Below, in pieces: positions 1 to 6,891 of a DNA stretch of 6,906 nt. The DNA lies in NCBI GenBank assembly GCA_900555225.1, contig USKL01000079.1:1-6906 (forward strand). The letters run 5' to 3'. Under the pieces are notes generated by a model, which saw only the letters and a list, made by a program, of their open reading frames with translations, searched no databases and was not told the DNA's origin. Source of the DNA: an uncultured Collinsella sp. Lineage in GTDB: Bacteria > Actinomycetota > Coriobacteriia > Coriobacteriales > Coriobacteriaceae. Numbering within the stretch: the stretch's first letter is position 1; every line of letters starts with the position of its first letter. The position numbers and the translations under genes were made by a program.

Positions 1-2313
1 GACCTCCGCGATCATGGCTGCGTTATCGGTACAGGCAGACAAGGGCGGCACCGTTACGCGAATCCCCTGACGTCCAAGCTTCTTGATCATCATCTCGCGC
101 AGATGCGGGTTGGCCGAGACGCCGCCACCGATGCAGTATTCCTTGCATCCGGTAGCGTGCAATGCGTTTTTGGCCTTCTTGTACTGCACGTCAAAGACAG
201 CTGCCTCAAACGAAGCTGCCAGATCGGGCAGGTGAATCGTGCGCCCGGCCTTGGTCTCCTGCTCAATGTAGAGCGTCACAGCGGTTTTAAGGCCCGAAAG
301 CGAGAAGCGATAGTCTCCCCTGCTGTTAAGCGCACGGGGGAAATCGATCGCCTTGGGGTTGCCCGTCTCGGCCAGCTTGGAAATGATGGGGCCACCGGGA
401 TAGCCCAGACCCAACGCCTTGGCTACCTTGTCGAAGGCCTCGCCCACAGCGTCGTCGAGCGTCTCACCGAGCACCTCGTAGTCGCCCCACGCCTTCACGT
501 GCACGAGCATGGTGTGCCCACCCGAGACAAGCGTGAAGATAAACGGCGGTTTGAGGTCGGGTTGCGCCAGCAGGTTGGCAAACAGGTGCCCCTCCAGATG
601 GTTGACGCATACGAGCGGCTTACCGGCAGCGTAGGCAAAGCCTTTGGCAAAGGCAACGCCCACCACGAGGGCGCCCACCAGGCCCGGACCCTGTGTCACG
701 CCCACGGCGGCAAGCTCGCTGGGAGCAATGGCTCCACCCTCAAGACCAAGCGATGCTGCGGCATCCTCGAGCGCCGCATCCACGACACTCACAATCACCT
801 CAACGTGTTTGCGCGAGGCGATCTCGGGCACCACGCCGCCAAAGCGGGCATGAAAATCAATCTGTGTCGACACCTGGTTGGCCAGCATATTGCCATCCGC
901 ATCGATAATCGCCACGGCCGTCTCGTCGCAGGAACTCTCGATAGCGAGCACCAGGCGGCGGCGCTCAATTTCGGCGCGCTCCCCCTCGGAGCGCCCAGGC
1001 GCAGGCAGCGGCCATACGCGTTGCTCGGCTGCCGTCGGCTCGGGCGAGGCGTTATCGACCGGAAGTACGAGGGGAAGTGGGGCCGTCATGACGATGGCGT
1101 CTTTGCCGACACCGTAGTAGCCACGACGACGACCCACCTCGGTAAAGCCCAGAGCGGCATAGAGCGCAATCGCGCCCTCGTTGCCGTCCTCGACCTCGAG
1201 CGAAGCCGTGGTGCAGCCGAGCATCTGGGCATCATAGCTCACATGCGACAGCAGCTTGCGGGCAATGCCCTCACGGCGATGTGCCGAGTCGACGGCGACA
1301 TCCAGAATCTGCACATCACCGTCCACGACCATACCGCCGGCAAGGCCCAGCAGCTTGCCGTCGTCGTGTGCCACCCACCAACTACGCGGCGCAGCGACGT
1401 CCTCGCCCAGTTCGGACAGGAACATGCCCGGCGTCCACGCCTCGTGTCCGGCACCTTCAAAGCAGGCAGCCTCTAGCGCGCTCGCGCCCTCGGCATCCGC
1501 CGCGCCCATGGGACGGAACTGCAGATGACGACCGGCGAGCTCATCGGCAACGCCCGTAATTTCGCTCTGCGCACTCTCGGCAAGACCAAGACGCTTGCGC
1601 TCGTTTTCCTCGGCATCCGAAAGGCGCGTGTAAATCGGCAGGACGCGAGCCGGATCGCCGTCACCCGCAGCGTGCGCGAGCAGCAAGCCCTCGCCCGAAG
1701 GCCACCACAGGTCGCGCTCCACGCAGCGGGCGGTCTCGTCCTCACCCAGCAGCTTGCCATAGCGCACGAGACCGTCACCGGTCAGCTGAACCTGGTCCCA
1801 GTCCGCTGCTCGGCGCCACTCATCGAGCGCCACGGCGGCCTTGACCACGTGTTCGCGCTCAAATTGACGCTCGGGACCCTCATCGCCCAGCATATATAGT
1901 GCCGGATATACCTCACCGCGCATGGCATCGGCCAAGATACCAAGCTTGCCGCGCACGCCAGCCTTCCACGCCGTCCAAGCGCAAGCGTCGAGCGTCGACA
2001 CGCCCAGCAGCGGAACATTGGCACCGCGCGCGAGGCCCTTGGCAGTGGAGATGCCGATGCGCACACCCGTAAACGACCCCGGGCCGCGGCCGACCACGTA
2101 GCAACCAACATCGCTGCGATCCAGACCGACTTGAGCCAGCACGCCATCAACGGTATTCACGAGCTCAACGTTGGCGTGACGGCGACACATGCGGTCGCCA
2201 CTCACGAGCTTCGTCTCGCCCGTCTGCCCATCAATCCAGCTTGCCGCGCAGGCAAGCATGTCGGTCGAGGTATCGAGCGCCACCACCAGCGCGTTGTCGT
2301 TATGCAAGCTCAT
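1..2313 (-). CDS. tsaD: TsaB-RimI-TsaD fusion: tRNA t6A37 threonylcarbamoyltransferase with N-terminal-alanine acetyltransferase domain (3' end off window)
   Basis: This frame is open from ATG 2313 to the left edge: 771 codons and no stop, so the C-terminus (probably 30-40 residues) is outside. Three domains are visible. Residues 1-245 are TsaB, the partner and scaffold of TsaD, with GRGPGSFTGVRIG at 75-87 and the family's C-terminal RLSDAEENER at about 230-239. Residues 263-412 are a RimI-type GNAT acetyltransferase with the acetyl-CoA loop HRREGIA (345-351). E373 and Y385 line up with the E. coli RimI catalytic Glu103 and Tyr115, and RRRGYY follows at 395-400. A Pro/Glu-rich linker spans 413-452. 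TsaD starts near 454: AIESSCDET (457-465), metal ligands H572 and H576 in NHLEGH, SGGHT (597-601), DDAVGEAFDKVAKALG (620-635), GGGVSANPHLR (729-739) and the third metal ligand D763 in CTDN. TsaD/TsaB transfer threonylcarbamoyl from TC-AMP to A37 of ANN-decoding tRNAs; RimI acetylates ribosomal protein S18 in E. coli. The start overlaps tsaE by 14 bases, with a modest AAGG about 11 bases upstream, suggesting coupling. The fusion call is firm; the acetylation target is inferred. Confidence 0.96.
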   Translation of the reverse strand, partial: MSLHNDNALVVALDTSTDMLACAASWIDGQTGETKLVSGDRMCRRHANVELVNTVDGVLAQVGLDRSDVGCYVVGRGPGSFTGVRIGISTAKGLARGANVPLLGVSTLDACAWTAWKAGVRGKLGILADAMRGEVYPALYMLGDEGPERQFEREHVVKAAVALDEWRRAADWDQVQLTGDGLVRYGKLLGEDETARCVERDLWWPSGEGLLLAHAAGDGDPARVLPIYTRLSDAEENERKRLGLAESAQSEITGVADELAGRHLQFRPMGAADAEGASALEAACFEGAGHEAWTPGMFLSELGEDVAAPRSWWVAHDDGKLLGLAGGMVVDGDVQILDVAVDSAHRREGIARKLLSHVSYDAQMLGCTTASLEVEDGNEGAIALYAALGFTEVGRRRGYYGVGKDAIVMTAPLPLVLPVDNASPEPTAAEQRVWPLPAPGRSEGERAEIERRRLVLAIESSCDETAVAIIDADGNMLANQVSTQIDFHARFGGVVPEIASRKHVEVIVSVVDAALEDAAASLGLEGGAIAPSELAAVGVTQGPGLVGALVVGVAFAKGFAYAAGKPLVCVNHLEGHLFANLLAQPDLKPPFIFTLVSGGHTMLVHVKAWGDYEVLGETLDDAVGEAFDKVAKALGLGYPGGPIISKLAETGNPKAIDFPRALNSRGDYRFSLSGLKTAVTLYIEQETKAGRTIHLPDLAASFEAAVFDVQYKKAKNALHATGCKEYCIGGGVSANPHLREMMIKKLGRQGIRVTVPPLSACTDNAAMIAEV

Positions 2314-2806
2314 CTTGTACAGCCTTATCAATCAAATGGGAAAGCTCCATTGCGCGGTCACCGTGCGCCTCGAGCGTTATTGTTCGCACATCACTGTCGC
2401 CCTCATCACGCTTGAGCGTCACCGAAAGATACTCATCCGTCAGCTCGTCTTGGAATTGTTCGCCCCATTCCAGCAGGCAAGCACCCTCATAGCCCAGCAC
2501 ATCGAAAATGCCCGTATCCTCGAGCTCGTAGGCATGCTCCAGACGGTATAGATCAAAGTGAAACAGCGGAATACGGCCTTGATCGTGAACGGCCATGAGC
2601 GCAAACGTAGGGCTCGTAACCATATGCTCATCGCCCAGCCCGCGCGAGACGCCCTTGGTAAAGTGAGTTTTGCCCACCCCCAGGCCACCGGTCAGGATGA
2701 GCACATCGCCGTCCTCAAGGCACGGTGCAATTAGCTCGCCAAAGTACTCCGTATCGGCAGCGCAAGTCGTTTTGTAAGTACCTACCCCCAGGCGCTCCAG
2801 GGACAT
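2300..2806 (-). CDS. tsaE: TsaE, tRNA t6A biosynthesis ATPase
   Basis: This P-loop ATPase binds the TsaB-TsaD dimer and drives turnover of the t6A transferase in the cytoplasm. The 168-residue product is slightly longer than the usual ~150. Walker A is GGLGVGKT at 40-47. Further family motifs are TSPTF at 64-68, HFDLYR at 83-88 and EWGE at 113-116, whose E113-W114 pair corresponds to the E. coli Glu108-Trp109. The start is well supported: TAAGGAG lies 5 bases upstream of the ATG, and it begins just after the stop of the glycosylase gene, 12 bases away. The 3' end overlaps the start of the TsaB-RimI-TsaD fusion by 14 bases, so the ATPase and its partners are probably made together. All expected motifs are present, and I see no sign of damage. 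Confidence 0.96.
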   Translation of the reverse strand: MSLERLGVGTYKTTCAADTEYFGELIAPCLEDGDVLILTGGLGVGKTHFTKGVSRGLGDEHMVTSPTFALMAVHDQGRIPLFHFDLYRLEHAYELEDTGIFDVLGYEGACLLEWGEQFQDELTDEYLSVTLKRDEGDSDVRTITLEAHGDRAMELSHLIDKAVQDELA

Positions 2807-2818
2807 ATATGCTCCTTA

Positions 2819-3439
2819 TTATTCCGAGGCGTCCTCTGGTGCGGGATGTCGCTCCAGATAGTCGCCCAGCATCTTAAAGTCTTCCTCCAGCAGTTCCTGC
2901 CACGCCGGATTGCGTAGCGCTGCTGCCGGATGGAACGTGGGCATTACTACAAAATGCGCCATCTGGTGGAACCTGCCGCGCAGCTTAGTAATGCCAATCT
3001 CGGTCTTAAGCACAAAGTGCGTCGCGGGGTTGCCGAGCGTCACGATAATATCGGGCCAGATGCTTCGAATCTGCTCACGCAAAAACGGCGAGCAAGCCAG
3101 CACTTCCTCGGGACGTGGATTGCGGTTTCCCGGCGGGCGGCACTTAAGCACGTTGGCAATGTAGACGTCTTCGCGTTTGAGGCCCGCCAGCGACAAAATG
3201 CCGTTGAGGTCCTCGCCTGCCGCCCCCACAAAGGGCTCGCCCTGCAAATCCTCATTGCGGCCCGGCGCCTCGCCAATAAACATCACACGAGCGCGGGGGT
3301 TTCCCACGCCAAACACGATATTGTGACGCGACTGGTAGAGCTGGCAGAGGTGACAATCGCCCAGAACGGCCTCAATTTCCTCGAGTGCGACCTCACGTGG
3401 TGCCTGATGGGTATGGCCGGGGATGTGCATGACGCCCAT
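2819..3439 (-). CDS. udg: Family 4 (UDGa-type) iron-sulfur uracil-DNA glycosylase
   Basis: This enzyme excises uracil, from cytosine deamination or dUTP misincorporation, to start base excision repair. The product has 206 residues. Four cysteines, C29 and C32 (CHLC), C100 and C116, have the spacing expected for the 4Fe-4S cluster of family 4 glycosylases. The catalytic motif is GEAPGRNED at 56-64; the GEAPG form points to family 4 rather than family 5, which has GLAPA-like sequence. NVLKCRPPGNRNP lies at 96-108, and the second active-site motif is HPAAALR at 170-176. A TAGGAG Shine-Dalgarno overlaps the stop codon of alr, 5 bases before the ATG, which fixes the start and implies coupled translation. 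A second in-frame Met (residue 4) is less well placed. Family-level annotation is sometimes only 'uracil-DNA glycosylase superfamily' or the phage SPO1 polymerase-like domain, but the cysteine set and motif make the UDG call strong. Confidence 0.93.
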   Translation of the reverse strand: MGVMHIPGHTHQAPREVALEEIEAVLGDCHLCQLYQSRHNIVFGVGNPRARVMFIGEAPGRNEDLQGEPFVGAAGEDLNGILSLAGLKREDVYIANVLKCRPPGNRNPRPEEVLACSPFLREQIRSIWPDIIVTLGNPATHFVLKTEIGITKLRGRFHQMAHFVVMPTFHPAAALRNPAWQELLEEDFKMLGDYLERHPAPEDASE

Positions 3440-3447
3440 AGCGGCTC

Positions 3448-4593
3448 CTACACGTAGACCTTGTCGAGACGCATGCCAAAGCCGCAGGCGACCTCGTAGT
3501 TAATCGTTCCGCGCAGTCGGGCCATCTCGTCCATAGTGATCTCGGCATCGCCATCGCGGCCGACAATAATCATCTCGTCACCATACTCGGCCTCGGGAAT
3601 CTCGTGTGCCGGGTTGGACTGAATGGCGACCATAAACTGGTCCATGCAGATATTGCCAACCTGATGCACGCGCTCGCCGCGATACAGCACATCCATACGA
3701 TTGGAAAGCGTACGCGATAGGCCATCGGCATAACCGATCGGCAGCGTGCAGATCTGAACGCGCGTACGCGGTACGCGGTAGGTAAAACCGTAGCCCACGC
3801 CCTCACCCATCGCAGGGTGTGCCACGCGCGTCACACGCGCATGGACGCTCATAACGGGATCAAGCTGCATCACGCGGCCACTCAGCTCGCACGGCTGCAT
3901 GCCATACAAGCCAACGCCGGCGCGGATCATATCAAAATGCATCGAGGGATCGAGCATCGAGGACGGCGTGTTGGCGCAGTGCACGATACCGCACTCAAAA
4001 CCCGCATCCTTAATGGCCTGAACGGCCTCGGTAAAGCGCTGACACTGCAGCTTGTAGTCCCAGCCCGAAGGTTCATCGGCCGTGGCGAAGTGCGTAAATA
4101 CGCCGTCGCACTGAATACCGCGATGGAAATTTATACCGCGGACAAAGTCGAGCACCTGCGTGTAGTGAACGCCGATACGATTCATGCCCGTCTCGATGGC
4201 GAGATGATACTTACCCACTTTGCCCGCCGCGACGGCACATTCGCCATACGCAAGAGCAAAGTCAGACGTATAGACCGAGGGCATGATATCAAACTCGAGC
4301 AACGTCGGAATGGCCTCGATAGGCGGCTCGCTTAGGATGAGGATGGGTTTCGTAATCCCGCCCTGTCGGAGCTCAACGCCCTCGTTAACCGTCGCCACGG
4401 CAAACATGTCGGCACCGGCCGAATACATGATCTTGGCGCACTCAACAGCTCCATGACCATAAGCATCGGCCTTGACCACGCAACACAGGCGCTGACGTGG
4501 ATTCAGCAAGTTCTTATAGGCCCTCGTGTTGCGACGGAGCGCCCCGCGGTCGATCTCGACCCAGGACCAGCGCGTCAAATCGGCTTTATTCAT
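3448..4593 (-). CDS. alr: Alanine racemase (PLP-dependent)
   Basis: It interconverts L- and D-alanine in the cytoplasm, supplying D-alanine for peptidoglycan. The 381-residue product has normal family length. The N-terminal TIM barrel carries VVKADAYGHG at 39-48, with K41 as the lysine that binds PLP. The C-terminal domain carries the second catalytic base, Y268, in GVGYGFTYR (265-273). Other landmarks are HCANTPSS (205-212), IRAGVGLYG (223-231), PIGYADG (285-291) and NICMDQ (314-319). In the segment HLAIETGMNRIG (130-141), residue 132 is Ala. The well-studied Geobacillus enzyme has a carbamylated lysine (Lys129) here, while the paired Arg is kept (R139). The gene starts 2 bases after the nnr stop and lacks a strong Shine-Dalgarno: only a weak GGAT about 8 bases upstream. 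Its translation therefore probably depends on ribosomes finishing nnr. Function is near certain from the motifs. Confidence 0.97.
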   Translation of the reverse strand: MNKADLTRWSWVEIDRGALRRNTRAYKNLLNPRQRLCCVVKADAYGHGAVECAKIMYSAGADMFAVATVNEGVELRQGGITKPILILSEPPIEAIPTLLEFDIMPSVYTSDFALAYGECAVAAGKVGKYHLAIETGMNRIGVHYTQVLDFVRGINFHRGIQCDGVFTHFATADEPSGWDYKLQCQRFTEAVQAIKDAGFECGIVHCANTPSSMLDPSMHFDMIRAGVGLYGMQPCELSGRVMQLDPVMSVHARVTRVAHPAMGEGVGYGFTYRVPRTRVQICTLPIGYADGLSRTLSNRMDVLYRGERVHQVGNICMDQFMVAIQSNPAHEIPEAEYGDEMIIVGRDGDAEITMDEMARLRGTINYEVACGFGMRLDKVYV

Positions 4594-4595
4594 GA

Positions 4596-6212
4596 TTAGT
4601 CATCCGACCCTTCGTCCATGATTCCCAGATCTTCGAGCGCATCCTTTGCCGCCAGTTCCATGGCAGGACCGATCAAGTCGATAAGATCGGTCGCGATAAC
4701 GCTCTTCTCACCATACTCCGTCGCCGCGGCAAAACCGGCGTAGCTGTGAAGTGCGACGGCGTACGAATACAGCAACTCCCAACGATCCATCTCGTCGCGC
4801 ATGGTGGCAAGCGTGCCGGCCAAAATACCCGCGAGAACATCACCCGAACCGGCAGTTGCCAGAGAAGCCGGACCCGAGAGCGGCAGCAGCACACGCTCAA
4901 CGCCACAGATAGCCGTCGTCGGCCCCTTGGCAATGACCACCAGATTGTCGGAGCCTGCAGCCCAGACAACCTTCTGCGCGGCCGCAATCGCGGTACCAAG
5001 GTCGTTCACCTCGTCACCGGCAACCAGACGCGAAAGCTCACGATAGTGCGGCGTCATAACCAACGGCTGCTCGCGACGATACATCTCGGGATTACTATCA
5101 ATACCGTCAATGGCAATCTTAGCAAGGCAGTTGAGTGCATCGGCGTCCAAAATAAGCGGTACATCAAGCTCGAGCAAGCCCGAAACCACCTGCATAGCGC
5201 CAGCAGACGTCGTCATACCGGGACCGCACAGTACGCAGCTGTACTTCTTTGCGATCTCGCACACCGTCATGCGCGCAGCGGCGCCAAAGGAGCCGCGGGA
5301 ATCAGACGGAATAGCAAAGACGGGAATCGAAGGAAGCGCCATGCGAATAAGATTGGCGCAGGCGTCAGGAGCCGCAACCGCCACGTAACCAGCACCCGCG
5401 CGAGCTGCAGACTTGGCCGCCATAATGGCAGCACCAGGATATTGCGCAGATCCGGCGACAATAAGCACAGAGCCACGGGAATACTTATCGATATTCGTAG
5501 GCAGTGGGGCAAAGTAATCAACTAAGTCACCGGGCTCGACAATCTCAGCGGCGTGGTCGACATCATCGATGACCTCGTCAAGACGGTCGTAAAGATTGCC
5601 GCAGATCAAATCGCCAGCATACTCAGGGCCATCAGCGCTATACAGACCAATCTTGGGCGCAATCATCGTCACCGTATGCTCGGCACGAATGCAGTCGTCA
5701 TCAACAACGCCCGTCTCGGCATTCAGGCCCGAGGGGACATCAATGGATACGACACAATCGGCGCATTCATTGACCGTAGGAATCCAGATGGAGAACGGCG
5801 CACGCAGATTCCCGTGAAAACCGGTACCAAAAATGGCATCGACAACAACATCGGCCTTATCGATCAAAACCTCGAGTTCGTCACGCGAGGGGCCGACGCA
5901 AACGTGCACATCGCGGCCGGCAGTACGACGAGCAACATGACGTGCCAGAGCAGCAGGAATCTCATCCGGCTCAACCGGAGAAACGATATCCACGTCCACA
6001 CCCTTATGGCTCAGGATATCGGCGGCAACCCAACCGTCGCCGCCATTATTACCAAAACCGACCAGAACGAGAACCCGATCGGGATTGAGCTTCAAGACCT
6101 CGTTGGCGGCAAACTCACCCGCTAGCTCCATAAGCTCGGCCTTCGAAGTCCCTTCGCGTTCGATGATATCCTCGAGACGAACGACTTCTTCGGTACTCAA
6201 AACCGGTTTCAT
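4596..6212 (-). CDS. nnr: Bifunctional NAD(P)HX epimerase / ADP-dependent (S)-NAD(P)HX dehydratase
   Basis: This metabolite-repair enzyme restores hydrated NADH or NADPH. The N-terminal YjeF_N domain interconverts R and S epimers, and the C-terminal ribokinase-like domain dehydrates the S form using ADP. The 538-residue product has the full bacterial two-domain layout. In the epimerase half (1-215), GFGNNGGDGWVAA is at 52-64, DAIFGTGFHG at 125-134 and SIDVPSGLNAETG at 156-168. In the dehydratase half (235-515), KYSRGSVLIVAGS is at 243-255, AAKSAARAGAGYV at 265-277, CGPGM at 329-333, LILDADALN at 353-361, TPHYRELSRL at 387-396 and the anion-hole/nucleotide motif AGSGDVLAG at 454-462. The ATG follows the acpS stop codon directly (TAGATG). 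A TAGGAG site inside the last codons of acpS lies 5 bases upstream, so the two are tightly coupled. Nothing is missing or truncated. Confidence 0.97.
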   Translation of the reverse strand: MKPVLSTEEVVRLEDIIEREGTSKAELMELAGEFAANEVLKLNPDRVLVLVGFGNNGGDGWVAADILSHKGVDVDIVSPVEPDEIPAALARHVARRTAGRDVHVCVGPSRDELEVLIDKADVVVDAIFGTGFHGNLRAPFSIWIPTVNECADCVVSIDVPSGLNAETGVVDDDCIRAEHTVTMIAPKIGLYSADGPEYAGDLICGNLYDRLDEVIDDVDHAAEIVEPGDLVDYFAPLPTNIDKYSRGSVLIVAGSAQYPGAAIMAAKSAARAGAGYVAVAAPDACANLIRMALPSIPVFAIPSDSRGSFGAAARMTVCEIAKKYSCVLCGPGMTTSAGAMQVVSGLLELDVPLILDADALNCLAKIAIDGIDSNPEMYRREQPLVMTPHYRELSRLVAGDEVNDLGTAIAAAQKVVWAAGSDNLVVIAKGPTTAICGVERVLLPLSGPASLATAGSGDVLAGILAGTLATMRDEMDRWELLYSYAVALHSYAGFAAATEYGEKSVIATDLIDLIGPAMELAAKDALEDLGIMDEGSDD

Positions 6213-6752
6213 CTATGCTCCTAGCGTATCTTGCGAAGCATCGCCCAGGTGCTCCGTCAATGCTGAATTCTGCAGCTGCTCAAGCTCATCTAAAACAGAG
6301 CGAGCCTCTTTAAATGTCTGCGCTACGCGTTTCTTGGTGCTCACCTTTTCCTCTTTTGGCTTAGGCCGAGCATCTTCGGTAATCGCGATGGCATTCGCAA
6401 CGGCCAAGTCTCCTGTAAGCGTAATGGAAAGAGCGACCTCAACAACACCCAGCTCTTGAGCGATCTCGAGAGCACGGCCCGAAAGCAGCGCCTTCGGTTT
6501 GCCGAGTTTATCACGCGTAACCGAAACATCCTTGCGACCAACGCCTTGACTAAAACCCGTGCCAAGAGCTTTAAGTACCGCCTCGCGCGAAGCAAAGCGG
6601 CTGGCATAGTGAGCAGCGGGACGCGATGATGCATCACAATACGCACGCTCTTCTTCGGTAAACACACGCCGAGCAAACGACGGCGTCTTTTCAAGAATTG
6701 ATTTCATGCGGGAAATCTCGACGATATCAACGCCGATACCAGCTTCAGCCAT
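6213..6752 (-). CDS. acpS: Holo-[acyl-carrier-protein] synthase (AcpS) with extended C-terminal tail
   Basis: AcpS moves 4'-phosphopantetheine from CoA to a serine of apo-ACP, activating it for fatty acid synthesis. I start it at ATG 6752 (179 residues) rather than ATG 6764. The downstream ATG has an ideal GGAGGTGA just upstream, the other ATG lies within that site and has no Shine-Dalgarno of its own, and the family numbering then fits: GVDIVEISR falls at 7-15 with the Mg2+ ligand D9, as in E. coli. The second metal-site motif is FASREAVLKALGTG (53-66), with E57 and K61. LGKPKALLSG (83-92) and the final core strand ALSITLTGDLAVANAIAI (107-124) complete the fold. Typical AcpS proteins end near here, at 120-130 residues. 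This one continues for about 53 residues, a Lys/Glu-rich segment followed by a probable amphipathic helix (about 140-165), with no recognised domain. It is the first gene of the operon. Confidence 0.94.
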   Translation of the reverse strand: MAEAGIGVDIVEISRMKSILEKTPSFARRVFTEEERAYCDASSRPAAHYASRFASREAVLKALGTGFSQGVGRKDVSVTRDKLGKPKALLSGRALEIAQELGVVEVALSITLTGDLAVANAIAITEDARPKPKEEKVSTKKRVAQTFKEARSVLDELEQLQNSALTEHLGDASQDTLGA

Positions 6753-6754
6753 GT

Positions 6755-6762
6755 TCACCTCC
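6755..6762 (-). promoter_or_regulatory. Ribosome-binding site of acpS (decides the start)
   Basis: On the minus strand GGAGGTGA ends 2 bases before ATG 6752; its GGAGG core is 5 bases from the codon. It is fully complementary to the canonical 3' end of 16S rRNA. It overlaps the alternative upstream ATG (6764-6762), which makes that codon an unlikely start. Confidence 0.85.
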
Positions 6763-6781
6763 ATATCGCACAGACTAAGTT

Positions 6782-6811
6782 ATTGTAGCCCGTTCGCAGA
6801 AGATGCGACAA
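6782..6811 (-). promoter_or_regulatory. Candidate sigma70-type promoter, proximal, for the acpS operon
   Basis: On the minus strand, TTGTCG (6811-6806, 4 of 6 matches to TTGACA) is followed after 18 bases by TACAAT (6787-6782, 5 of 6 matches to TATAAT). Transcription would start near 6775, giving a leader of roughly 20 bases that contains the acpS ribosome-binding site. It lies in the only intergenic gap before the operon, downstream of the terminator that ends the preceding gene. The call rests on consensus match and position only. Confidence 0.5.
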
Positions 6812-6817
6812 ACGAGG

Positions 6818-6847
6818 GTTATAAAACACAGCTACTATGTGAGACAA
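6818..6847 (-). promoter_or_regulatory. Candidate sigma70-type promoter, distal, for the acpS operon
   Basis: A second minus-strand pair, TTGTCT (6847-6842) and TATAAC (6823-6818), also has an 18-base spacer. It matches the consensus at 4 and 5 of 6 positions. It sits 36 bases upstream of the proximal candidate, so either could be the main promoter or both could work in tandem. Confidence 0.4.
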
Positions 6848-6861
6848 AAGCCCGTAAACGC

Positions 6862-6891
6862 AAAAAAGGGGGAGGCCGCGAGGCCTCCCCC
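6862..6891 (-). terminator. Rho-independent terminator of the preceding leftward gene (beyond the right edge)
   Basis: Read leftward, a perfect 10-base-pair GC-rich stem (GGGGGAGGCC with GGCCTCCCCC, plus-strand arms 6868-6877 and 6882-6891) with a 4-base loop is followed at once by six U (6867-6862). The plus-strand direction has no T-run after the stem, so it acts on leftward transcription. It therefore implies a gene to the right of the window on the same strand, and separates that unit from the acpS operon. Confidence 0.88.

Noticed and set aside
1..30. Absence of a stop codon in the tsaD part, as if the gene were truncated.
   Set aside because: The frame simply runs off the window after the CTDN motif; the missing end is a window limit, not a mutation.
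103..1476. Open frame of 457 codons on the plus strand.
   Set aside because: It lies entirely antisense to the RimI-TsaD part of the fusion, where every conserved motif reads on the minus strand. It resembles no family I know and is rich in Arg, His and Gly, as expected of an antisense shadow in GC-rich DNA.
3757..3782. Short repeated GTACGCG/ACGCGGT units on the plus strand.
   Set aside because: They encode the Arg/Val/Pro-rich stretch of Alr around residues 271-279 in frame and are too short and irregular to be a repeat element.
4746..5525. Open frame of 259 codons on the plus strand.
   Set aside because: It is antisense to the dehydratase domain of nnr, whose motifs are complete on the other strand. 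The translation has no recognisable motif.
6420..6434. AcpS has Leu in SITLT, where the B. subtilis enzyme has the His of SITHT.
   Set aside because: The His is not universal: as I recall it, E. coli AcpS also lacks this pattern. The Mg2+ ligands are intact, so this is not evidence of an inactive enzyme.
6868..6891. The terminator hairpin read as a bidirectional terminator.
   Set aside because: Only the leftward direction has a U-run after the stem. On the plus strand the stem is followed by CTCTCAGTT, so rightward termination is not supported.
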